Positions 35,460 through 43,702 of a stretch of 43,702 bases of DNA are shown here, piece after piece; position 1 is the first letter of the stretch; every line of letters begins with the position of its first letter. Where the stretch lies: the NCBI RefSeq assembly GCF_000422285.1, contig NZ_AULM01000030.1, positions 1 to 43,702 of the forward strand, in the 5' to 3' direction. The notes below the pieces were generated by a model, which did not search any database, had not been told where the DNA came from, and worked only from the letters and a program-made list of their open reading frames with translations. The position numbers were made by a program, and so were the translations under genes. This DNA is from Desulfatiglans anilini DSM 4660 (lineage in GTDB: Bacteria > Desulfobacterota > DSM-4660 > Desulfatiglandales > Desulfatiglandaceae).

Positions 35460-35660
35460 TTAGATCTTTTCGACGTTTTTCGCAGCGGGGCCTTTGGTGC
35501 CCTGTTCCACATCGAAGCTCACGCGGTCGCCCTCGGCCAGCGATTTGAAGCCGGTGCCTTTGATCGCGGAGAAGTGAACAAAAACGTCTGAGCCCTCATC
35601 CTGTTGAATAAAACCGAATCCTTTTTGGTCGTTAAACCACTTGACGGTGCCTTTTGCCAC
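35460..35660 (-). CDS. CspA-family cold-shock protein
   Basis: The product has 66 residues when started at GTG 35660, which lies nine bases after AGGAGG and gives the usual [10 protein letters not shown] start. The in-frame TTG at 35669 directly abuts the ribosome site and is rejected. RNP1 (KGFGFI) and RNP2 (VFVHFS) single-strand nucleic-acid-binding motifs are intact. The small OB-fold protein binds RNA or ssDNA and prevents secondary structure. Whether it is cold-induced or constitutive cannot be told. It has its own terminator and a predicted leader of about 119 bases. Confidence 0.95.
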   Translation of the reverse strand: MAKGTVKWFNDQKGFGFIQQDEGSDVFVHFSAIKGTGFKSLAEGDRVSFDVEQGTKGPAAKNVEKI

Positions 35661-35766
35661 AGTGCCCAACCTCCTTTCAACAAAAGTTCAACCTGTTCCC
35701 CATCCGAGGTCGTCACTCTGACAAATGGATCACTACCTGCGAATGAAGCCGGCCCGGATGCCCTAC

Positions 35767-35813
35767 CGGGATAATTCAGGGAAATACTATAAATTATCCC
35801 GCAAAAAACGCAA
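35767..35813 (-). promoter_or_regulatory. Predicted promoter and overlapping perfect dyad upstream of the cold-shock gene
   Basis: On the minus strand TTGCGT (35813-35808) and TATAGT (35791-35786) are 16 bases apart, predicting a start near 35779. A perfect 10-base inverted repeat, CGGGATAATT (35767-35776) and AATTATCCCG (35792-35801), brackets the -10 box and the start. Its position suggests a repressor operator rather than an RNA hairpin, since one arm is upstream of the predicted start. Confidence 0.5.
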
Positions 35814-35951
35814 GAGATATTTTCAAAATTTTAACGAGTGCACCGGCTTTTTTAAAACCGGCCTCGATGAATATGCTATCTTGGCCGGGGACCGCCGGCA
35901 AAGCATGCATCGCCCAGGCTTGCCGTTTCCCGCAGTGCACTTTCTGAATAC

Positions 35952-37757
35952 TCAATGCTCCCCTTCGCCGGAGTCGTCCGGGAAGAGTCCGCCTGTCAGA
36001 CCGTCTTTCAGGTTCACATAGCCTTCCTCGCAGATGCGCAGATAGGGGATGGCGGCGCCGGTCAGCGTGACGAACGAAAGCGCCGGGTCTGGAAAAGTTA
36101 CGCCCATCTCCCGGATGACCCGGGCCATCCTGTTCAACTTCTCAGCTACGGTCTCGATCGGTTCGAGGGACATATATCCAAAGACCGGCAGGGAAATTTC
36201 TTCGACCACCCGGCCGCCGGCGCAGATGACGAAGCCGCCCTGCAGGTCGAGGATGCGGTTGACCGCCGTGGCCATGTCGTCCTCGTTTGCACCTGCGACA
36301 ATGATGTCGGTGGAGTCCCATGCGGCGCTGATGGCTACAGCTCCGTGCGTCATGTGAAGGCCCTTGATGAAGCCCGTAAATGTCTTGCCCGGAGTGATCC
36401 GGCGGTCGATGGCGGCGATCTTGACAATGTCCTTTTGTGGATCGGCCGATATCCGCCCTTCGGCGACAGGCAGATCCAGGCGGCGCTCGGCGGTGACGAG
36501 ATCCGTCACCATTTCCATGGCGCGCACTCGGACCCTCGGACCTTTGGCGGGGCTTGCCACATCGAAATCAGCGGCTTCCATCCGTCTCGGGAGATGAATG
36601 GTGCTGAGGCTCGCCTCGCAGAATGGATGACGGCGGGGCTGGATCAGGAGCCGCCCCTTTTCAGCGATGACCCGGCCGTTCGAGACGACCCATTCCGCCC
36701 GGATCGTGCGGATGTCGGGGATGACGACCAAATCGGCATATCGACCTGGTGCGATGCCTCCGATCAGGTGATCCAAATGAAAATGCTCGGCGACGTTCAG
36801 GGTCGCCATGCGGATGGCGTCCATCGGTGCGAAGCCGCAGTCGATGGCCTTCTGGACGACGCATTCCAGGTAGCCGTTCGATACCAGATCATCCGGCGCG
36901 ACGCTGTCGGTGCAGACGCTCACACGCCGCAGGTCCACGCCGGTCTCCAATATGCCGGCCAGGACCTCCAGGTCTTTCCGGACGCCTCCTTCCCGGAGCA
37001 TGACGTTGACTCCCAGGCGCAGGCGTTCGAGCACCTCCATCGGCTTGACCGGTTCGTGGCAAGAGGTGATGCCCATTGCGGTGTAAGCCTGGAGTTTGCG
37101 GGTGCTCGCTCCGGCCGTATGGCCCTCCAGCACCATTCCGCGCCTGCGCGTTTCGAGCAGGGCAGGGAGGTAGACCTCCGGCGACTGGATCACCGCCTGC
37201 CAGTAGGACTCGCCGATGCCCACCGTCTCGGGCCGATCAGCCAGTATCCTGAGATCGTCGAGCGCGATGCCTCGGCAGGCGTGGCTGATGGAGACCATGG
37301 CGGGCATCGTGGTGAAGATCTTGATCGGTTGATCGCCCAGGGCCTCGGCGAAATCGATGGCCCCGTCGATGCCTGCCACAGGGTAGGGCTCCATCATTTC
37401 CGCGATCAGGCTCGTTGTGCCGCCTTTCATAACATAGCGTAGGAATTCGCTCGGGAGGCACGGGTTCGAGATGTGGGTGTGACCGTCGATCAGCCCGGGG
37501 ATGACGGTCTTGCCGGCGGCGTCGATGACGCGGGTTTCGCGCCCGATGGAGGTCCGGGGATCCTCCCCCGTGTAAGCGATCCAACGCCCGCTGACGCACA
37601 CCCCCTGGTTCGGAAGGATTTCGCCGGTATAGACATTGACGAGATTCGCGTTTACGATGGCCAGATCGGCCGGCCTTCGCCCGAGGGCCGTGTCCATGAG
37701 CCATGTGGCCTCATCGAGGGTCATGGCAGTCATAATAGCGCTGTGGGTGTCGTTCAT
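35952..37757 (-). CDS. ade: Adenine deaminase
   Basis: The product has 601 residues from ATG 37757, which follows AGGAG by seven bases; the longer frame upstream has no family support. It is an amidohydrolase with the metal-binding HxH at His93/His95 (DGHTHISN). The following segments are typical of Ade: FIKGLHMTHGAVAISAAWDSTDI in the C-domain, and the preceding PGRYADLVVIPDI. It converts adenine to hypoxanthine and ammonia for purine salvage. Length matches the family (about 570-610). It stands alone, divergent from the kinase gene. Confidence 0.92.
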   Translation of the reverse strand: MNDTHSAIMTAMTLDEATWLMDTALGRRPADLAIVNANLVNVYTGEILPNQGVCVSGRWIAYTGEDPRTSIGRETRVIDAAGKTVIPGLIDGHTHISNPCLPSEFLRYVMKGGTTSLIAEMMEPYPVAGIDGAIDFAEALGDQPIKIFTTMPAMVSISHACRGIALDDLRILADRPETVGIGESYWQAVIQSPEVYLPALLETRRRGMVLEGHTAGASTRKLQAYTAMGITSCHEPVKPMEVLERLRLGVNVMLREGGVRKDLEVLAGILETGVDLRRVSVCTDSVAPDDLVSNGYLECVVQKAIDCGFAPMDAIRMATLNVAEHFHLDHLIGGIAPGRYADLVVIPDIRTIRAEWVVSNGRVIAEKGRLLIQPRRHPFCEASLSTIHLPRRMEAADFDVASPAKGPRVRVRAMEMVTDLVTAERRLDLPVAEGRISADPQKDIVKIAAIDRRITPGKTFTGFIKGLHMTHGAVAISAAWDSTDIIVAGANEDDMATAVNRILDLQGGFVICAGGRVVEEISLPVFGYMSLEPIETVAEKLNRMARVIREMGVTFPDPALSFVTLTGAAIPYLRICEEGYVNLKDGLTGGLFPDDSGEGEH

Positions 37758-37784
37758 GCACCTGCTCCTTTGAAGATGGTCTCG

Positions 37785-37818
37785 CCCATGCCCGGCATGG
37801 GTATCACCGGGGTGAGTC
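37785..37818 (-). promoter_or_regulatory. Tandem hairpins in the ade leader
   Basis: On the minus strand TCACC/GGTGA with a two-base loop is followed three bases later by CCCATGC/GCATGGG with a three-base loop (37801-37785). They lie within the predicted 154-base leader, ending about 28 bases before the ade ATG. No U-tract follows, so they are not a terminator. No known riboswitch class was recognised. Confidence 0.35.
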
Positions 37819-37917
37819 GCGCCTTCCGCCGAAAACGATGGTGAAGGGGTTGGTGTCTCCTCCCTGGAATGAAAATAGGGGTCCCGGGCGCTTGCAGGCG
37901 GAAGGCGGTGTAAGGCA

Positions 37918-37946
37918 TATATACAACTCTGCCTGAAGAAGGTCAA
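37918..37946 (-). promoter_or_regulatory. Sigma-70-type promoter of ade
   Basis: On the minus strand TTGACC (37946-37941) and TATATA (37923-37918) are separated by 17 bases, a good match. The start would be near 37911, giving a leader of about 154 bases before the ade ATG at 37757. The remaining bases up to 38139, upstream of the kinase gene, hold a possible -10 (TATGAT at 38071) without a convincing -35. Confidence 0.55.
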
Positions 37947-38139
37947 AGCCTGAGAGCGCGCAAGGACCCTGCGGATGAGCCGATGCGGGGAGCTTCTTTC
38001 TGGAGGTGTCCGGAATTTAACCTTTTTTAGGGATTGTCCGTTTGGAGGACTGTCCGCTGAAGGGATATGCTATGATGCTCTGGGACGGCAAGCGGCCGAT
38101 TGAGGCGGAGCGGCGTGCGTCGAAGAGGGGAGGAATTCG

Positions 38140-39755
38140 ATGACCGAGAAAACAGGAATCGACGGGCACCGTCGTTCAGAGGCGCGCCGCAAGATGAAAT
38201 TCAGGGGGGCGCCGGATCCTCCCGTTCCCTCCGCCGGCCGGGAGCCGATCAACTGGGACCGGTTGATCCTGGGTATGAAGAAGACCACCAAGGAGTTCAT
38301 CGAAAACGTCCTGGAAAACATCATCGAATCCATCGTGATAACCAATCTGGAAGGCTACCTGGTCTTTTTCAACAAGTATTCGGAGCAGATGTTCGGGTTC
38401 GAGGCCTCCGAGGTCCTGAACCGCCACATCGCCGTCCTGGGTGCCAGGGAGCCGGACGTCCTCGGCTGCATCCGAAGGAACGAAACATACAACGGCGAGA
38501 TCATGTTCCGCACCAAAGGCGGCAGACGGTTCCCAGCCCATGTAAGGTGTGTGCCTCTGAGGGGCGAACAGGATGAGCCCATCGCCATGGTGGGTGTGGC
38601 CCGTGACCTCACGAAGGAGAAGGAGAAACAGAGAATAGACCAGGAGATGGTCCGCTTGAAGGCTTTCAACGAGAACCTGATAGCCTCCCTCAACGACGGG
38701 ATACAGATCATCGACCTGTCAGGGAGAATCACTTTCGTGAACAAGCGTCTTGCCGACCTGCTCGAGTACGAGCCCGGGGATTTGCTGGGGCGGCACTATA
38801 CCACGGTCGTCGATGCGGAGGATCATTCCCTGTTCGAGCACTTGACGGCTTCCCGGGGGGAAAAGGCCGGGCAGTCATCCTTCGAGACCAGCTTCATCAC
38901 CAAGAGCGGGAAAAAGGTCCCTTTCTTTGTTTCCAGTTCGTACCTGCGTGAAGGAGGGGACATCGTTTCAGGCATCGTCAACGCGGTTACGGACATCTCA
39001 GAGATCCAGAGGCTCAAGGAGGAGCTTTTCCAGTCGGAAAAGATGTCTCTGATCGGCACGTTGGCGAGCGAGGTGGCACATGAGATCAACAACCCTCTGG
39101 GCGGGCTCATCATATCCGTTCAAATGCTGCTGGAGGATATCCGCGATGGAAGGCTCGACCTCGAGATGGCCCTCGAAGAGCTCGAGGAAATGGAAAACGA
39201 TGCGCGCCGATGCAAGAAGATCACGCAGAAGCTTCTGGACTTCTCGCGCAGCATTCCCGAAGAGCGAAAACCCCTCAGTATCACGAGGGTGATCGACGAC
39301 AGCCTGATGCTCGTTCAGCGTCAGGCGGAGATCGAGAACATCGAAATCGTCAAACAGTACCGGGAAAACCTCCCTTTTGTGAAGGGCAACTCCAACAGCC
39401 TTCAGCAGGTGGTCATGAACGTCGTCAAGAACGCACGGGACGCGCTGGTCCAAGGGGGCCGAATTACCATTTCAGCCGAGCCTCACCGGTTTCCCAAAGA
39501 GGCCAGGAACTGGATTCGTTTGTCCGTAGCCGACAACGGTCCGGGAATTCCTTCTGATCTGATGCATCGTGTCTTCAAGCCGTTTTTCACTACCAAGCAG
39601 GATGGTAAGGGAACCGGCCTGGGGCTTGCAGTCAGCAAAAGGATCGTCGAAGAGCACGGAGGGCGGATGATGGTGGAAAATGCACCAGGAGGCGAAGGCT
39701 CCGTGTTCCGCATTCTTTTGCCGGCCTTGGAGGCGGGCGGGGAAGGAGGCGTCCG

Positions 39756-39759
<4 letters not shown>
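38140..39759 (+). CDS. Cytoplasmic PAS-PAS sensor histidine kinase
   Basis: The protein has 539 residues with no membrane segment. Two PAS domains lie at about 52-160 and 174-290, then a HisKA domain with His314 in SEVAHEINNPLGG and an HATPase domain with NVVKNARDAL, DNGPGIP and GKGTGLGLAVS. It autophosphorylates and should phosphorylate the regulator encoded directly after it; the regulator's TTG start overlaps this stop codon. The class is NtrB-like. Lack of membrane segments points to an internal signal such as redox state, an aromatic compound or CoA thioester bound by a PAS domain, which cannot be determined here. Confidence 0.93.
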
Positions 39760-41162
<1,403 letters not shown>

Positions 41163-41370
41163 GCAGCCCGCAGAGACCGTCGAACGCCGTGTTCAAGGTT
41201 GCAGGGAAAGGAGTCCAGCGGATGAGCCGATCGATCATCGACCGCTTGGCCGCTGCCAGCGACAGAGTCTGTTTTACCGGAATAGCGTCAAGAGGTTCGT
41301 TTAGCGAGCTCGGTGCGCATCTGTTTCATTCAAGGAGACATTCCTGCCTCGTAACAGGAGGCATAAATTC

Positions 41371-41389
41371 GTTTTCTCCATGAGAAAAC
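41371..41389. promoter_or_regulatory. Perfect dyad, candidate upstream activator site
   Basis: GTTTTCTC and GAGAAAAC form a perfect 8-base inverted repeat with a three-base centre. It lies about 76-94 bases upstream of the predicted sigma-54 start near 41465, the usual place for an NtrC-type activator to bind. It has no T-run and so is not a terminator. It may be the binding site of the regulator encoded just upstream. Confidence 0.6.
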
Positions 41390-41438
41390 AATCCCGATTT
41401 CCATGTATTTTCAGCTCAATAAACCGCTGAAAAGTCTT

Positions 41439-41454
41439 TGGCATGCCTGTTGCT
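41439..41454 (+). promoter_or_regulatory. Sigma-54 promoter of the hcrBCA-like operon
   Basis: TTGGCATGCCTGTTGCTT (from 41438) matches the -24/-12 consensus: GG at 41440-41441 and GC at 41452-41453, ten bases apart. The predicted start near 41465 leaves a leader of about 160 bases before the first ATG at 41627. The remainder of the 464-base gap (41163-41626) has no gene. Confidence 0.85.
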
Positions 41455-41626
41455 TAAGCTTATCTCAAACTTTACCGGCGAAAGATGCCCATGTGTGCAT
41501 CCAACGCGGAACCCGCTTAAGAGAACCGATGAGGGGCCGCCGCCGACGTAGCTTCTTTTGGTGGCGTGAATGGCTCAAACGGTCCGTCTTCGAGCGGATA
41601 ACCTTTTCATGGACGGAGGGATGGAC

Positions 41627-42625
41627 ATGTACCTTCCCAGATTTGCATTCGAGAAACCGACCAGCCTAAAGGAGGCCTCGAGCCTCTTGACGGAAAAGGC
41701 CGTCAAGAGCACCTTGCTGGCCGGAGGAACGGATCTGCTGCCTCGCATGAAATACGGGGTGGCCGATCCAGAGCGCCTGATCAGCCTGAAGGGCCTCGGG
41801 GTCTCCGCTCCGAAGGTCCTCCCGGAGGGCGACCTGATCCTGGACGGCGCTTCGACGCTGGCGTCCGTGGCGCTTTCGCCCGAGGTGGCGGAGAATGCGC
41901 CGCTTCTCGCTGCGGCCGCCGGCAGGGTGGCTACGCGGGAGATCAGGAATGTCGCTACGCTGGCGGGGAATCTCTGCCAGGACACGCGATGTCTGTATTT
42001 CAACCAGAGGCATACCTTCCAGTTCGTAGAGCCGTGCTTCAAACGGGGGGGAGATTTCTGCTATTTCATACCGAAGGGGAAAAAGTGCTGGGCCGTTTAC
42101 ATGTCGGATACGGCGCCCGCCCTCATTTGCCTGGGTGCGAAGATCCAGGTCGAAGGGGACGGGGCCGGCGCGCTGCTGGACCTCGAAGCCCTTTACAGCG
42201 GTGATTCCCTGCACCCTTTGACCATTGGGTCCGATACGATCATTTCCGGCATTCGGGTGCCTCCGACCGGAGGCACCCGGGGGTGGGCCTTCTCGAAACT
42301 GACCTTGAGGGAGGGGATGGAGTTCGGGGCCTTGAACATCGCGGTGCTCCTGGAAACCGGCAAGGACCCGGGAACCTGCACCCGGGCCCGGATCGCCGTT
42401 GGGGCGGTGTCTCCGGCTCCTGTGCGGGCGCTCAAAAGCGAGGGGTTGCTCGTGGGAGGGCCCTTTTCGCCGGCGCTGCTGGCCGAGGCGGCGCGCCAGG
42501 TGGCGGAGGAGGTGACGGTGATCCCTCATCACGGCTATTCCAAGTGGTATTTGACCAGGGCCCTCGAGGTCGAAGCCCTGAATGCCCTGACCCGCGCAGT
42601 GAATCAGCTTACCGGCGGCCGATAA
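41627..42625 (+). CDS. hcrB: FAD-binding medium subunit of a 4-hydroxybenzoyl-CoA-reductase-like molybdoenzyme (HcrB-like)
   Basis: The protein has 332 residues; ATG 41627 is six bases after GGAGGG and gives the usual MYLPRFAFEKPTSLKEA start, so the in-frame ATGs at 41609 and 41621 are less likely. FAD-site motifs are LLAGGTDLLPRMK and TLAGNLCQDTR. It has an insert of about 40 residues with Cys122, Cys137, Cys145 and Cys154. This placing and spacing closely match the extra [4Fe-4S]-binding loop of HcrB, which ordinary xanthine-dehydrogenase-type medium subunits lack. Cys117 is an additional nearby cysteine. In 4-hydroxybenzoyl-CoA reductase this cluster brings in low-potential electrons to remove the hydroxyl group and form benzoyl-CoA. 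Confidence 0.85.
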   Translation: MYLPRFAFEKPTSLKEASSLLTEKAVKSTLLAGGTDLLPRMKYGVADPERLISLKGLGVSAPKVLPEGDLILDGASTLASVALSPEVAENAPLLAAAAGRVATREIRNVATLAGNLCQDTRCLYFNQRHTFQFVEPCFKRGGDFCYFIPKGKKCWAVYMSDTAPALICLGAKIQVEGDGAGALLDLEALYSGDSLHPLTIGSDTIISGIRVPPTGGTRGWAFSKLTLREGMEFGALNIAVLLETGKDPGTCTRARIAVGAVSPAPVRALKSEGLLVGGPFSPALLAEAARQVAEEVTVIPHHGYSKWYLTRALEVEALNALTRAVNQLTGGR

Positions 42626-42637
42626 CAGGAGTGCCTT

Positions 42638-43129
42638 ATGAGAACGAAGCCATCGAAACGTTTGTTGGAATTGACGATCAATGGAGAGACCTATGAGCTT
42701 GCCGTGGAGCCCCAAGAGACCCTGTCGGAAGTCCTGCGCAACCGGATCGGTTTGACGGGGGTCAAGGAAGGCTGCGGAACGGGCGAGTGCGGCTCCTGCA
42801 CGGTGCTGGTGGAGGGGGAGCCGGTTCTGGGTTGCCTTCTGCTGGCCGTTGAATGCGAGAGGAAGCGGGTCGAAACGATAGAAGGGCAGGCAGAGGAAGG
42901 TGTTCTGACCCCTGTCCAGCAGGCCTTCCTCGAGAAAGGCGCCGTCCAGTGCGGGTTTTGCACCCCGGGCATGGTCCTGGCTTCGACGGCCTTGCTCAAA
43001 CGAAGGCCCAACCCGAGCGAGGAAGAGATTCAGGAGGCGTTGGAAGGACACCTGTGCCGGTGCACGGGCTACAACAAGATCATGGAGGCCGTGCTGCACG
43101 CGGCTTCTTCGGCGGCCGACAAGCGCTGA
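42638..43129 (+). CDS. hcrC: 2x[2Fe-2S] small subunit of the same molybdoenzyme (HcrC-like)
   Basis: The product has 163 residues. Cys46, Cys51, Cys54 and Cys66 form the plant-ferredoxin-type cluster. Cys105, Cys108, Cys140 and Cys142 form the second cluster in the four-helix domain (QCGFCTPGM and CRCTGY). These are standard for the small subunit of the xanthine-dehydrogenase/CO-dehydrogenase family. It relays electrons between the molybdenum site and the FAD/[4Fe-4S] subunit. It starts 12 bases after hcrB and ends 22 bases before the next gene, so it is in the same operon. Confidence 0.92.
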   Translation: MRTKPSKRLLELTINGETYELAVEPQETLSEVLRNRIGLTGVKEGCGTGECGSCTVLVEGEPVLGCLLLAVECERKRVETIEGQAEEGVLTPVQQAFLEKGAVQCGFCTPGMVLASTALLKRRPNPSEEEIQEALEGHLCRCTGYNKIMEAVLHAASSAADKR

Positions 43130-43151
43130 GCCATCCCAAGGAGCATCAATC

Positions 43152-43702
43152 ATGGGCGATCTGGAATATGTGGGAAAACGGATTCTAAGAAAGGACGGTC
43201 CTGAAAAAGTGACCGGGCAGGCCGTTTACACGGTGGATCTCCAGCTGAAAAACATGCTGGTGGGAAGGATATTGAGGAGTCCTCACGCCCACGCGCGCAT
43301 CGTCCGTATCGATACGACGCGCGCACGGCAGGTCCCGGGGGTCAAGGCGGTCATCACCGGTAAAGACACCCTGGGCGTCAAGCATGGTTTTGTGGAGACC
43401 CCCAGGTATCCTGCGGATCAGTATCCTCTGGCCATGGACAAGGTGAGGTTCATCGGGGAGGAAGTAGCGGCGGTGGCTGCCACGGACGTCTATGCGGCGG
43501 ACGAGGCCCTGCGGCTGATCGAGGTGGAATATGAGCCTCTTCCGGCTGTTTTTGACCCGGAGGAGGCGATGAAGCCGGATGCACCGGAGATCCACCCGAC
43601 GCATCCGAAGGTCAAAGAGCCTGTGATGAACATCGGCGGAAAGACCACCTCGGAGTGGGGCGACATCGAAGCCGGTTTCAAGGAGGCGGATTATGTCAGG
43701 GA
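43152..43702 (+). CDS. hcrA: Molybdopterin-binding large subunit, N-terminal part (HcrA-like, cut by window end)
   Basis: The first 183 codons are visible. The start GKRILRKDGPEKVTGQAVYT and the segment GRILRSPHAHARI are typical of the large subunit N-domain. DKVRFIGEEVAAVAA and then EVEYEPLPAVFDPEEA follow, as expected in this family. The molybdenum-binding domains lie beyond the window. The assignment to the 4-hydroxybenzoyl-CoA reductase branch comes from the HcrB-like neighbour; other aryl-CoA or aldehyde-oxidising members remain possible. Confidence 0.85.
   Translation, partial: MGDLEYVGKRILRKDGPEKVTGQAVYTVDLQLKNMLVGRILRSPHAHARIVRIDTTRARQVPGVKAVITGKDTLGVKHGFVETPRYPADQYPLAMDKVRFIGEEVAAVAATDVYAADEALRLIEVEYEPLPAVFDPEEAMKPDAPEIHPTHPKVKEPVMNIGGKTTSEWGDIEAGFKEADYVR

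Noticed and set aside
38044-38057. TTGGA-N8-CCGCT upstream of the histidine kinase gene as a sigma-54 site.
   Set aside because: The spacing fits but the -12 box lacks TTGC; match is too weak.

Overview
The window looks like chromosomal DNA from a strictly anaerobic, GC-rich Desulfobacterota (former Deltaproteobacteria) organism, probably a sulfate reducer or syntroph able to attack aromatic compounds. This is inferred from gene content: a four-subunit 2-oxoacid:ferredoxin oxidoreductase, a group 3b-like [NiFe] hydrogenase set, FdhD, a 4-hydroxybenzoyl-CoA-reductase-like molybdoenzyme with the extra [4Fe-4S] insert, type IV minor pilins, and two good sigma-54 promoters. No tRNA, rRNA, CRISPR array, insertion sequence or phage gene was seen.

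Layout. 1-321: tail of an Fe-S oxidoreductase gene, converging on fdhD (449-1264, minus) across a symmetric bidirectional terminator. 1592-3742: AsmA-family protein. 3855-6349: pxpABC (5-oxoprolinase). 6522-9259 (minus): korDABC. 9944-17493: three large secreted-protein genes on the plus strand. The first is a seven-repeat SBBP propeller protein ending in a dockerin. The second is a cohesin protein with an IPTL-CTERM-like tail. The third, overlapping it, is a two-partner-secretion-type exoprotein with GLUG and YDG repeats. 17527-18774 (minus): acyl-CoA dehydrogenase. 19037-21971 (minus): pabA-pabB-pabC with overlapping genes and a strong terminator hairpin in the leader. 22353-26701: MFS transporter, M48 lipoprotein protease, mutM and, on minus, a YbgC-type thioesterase. 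27266-32016: hydrogenase cluster hydB, a stand-alone cyclic-nucleotide-binding-domain protein, hydG, hydD, hydA. 32111-35114 (minus): minor pilin operon fimT-pilW-pilV-pilX behind a sigma-54 promoter. 35460-35660 (minus): cold-shock protein. 35952-37757 (minus): adenine deaminase. 38140-41162: PAS histidine kinase and NtrC-type response regulator. 41627 to the right edge: hcrB-hcrC-hcrA-like genes behind a sigma-54 promoter with an upstream perfect dyad.

How the parts fit. The kinase/regulator pair, the sigma-54 promoter and the hydroxybenzoyl-CoA reductase genes form a plausible control-plus-catalysis unit for anaerobic aromatic degradation. The most unusual block is 9944-17493: a dockerin protein, a cohesin protein with a membrane-sorting tail and a TpsA-like adhesin side by side. 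This suggests a cell-surface assembly using cohesin-dockerin pairing outside the cellulosome setting. The pab leader hairpin suggests control of folate-precursor synthesis by transcription attenuation. All function statements rest on reading motifs by eye; no database search was possible.
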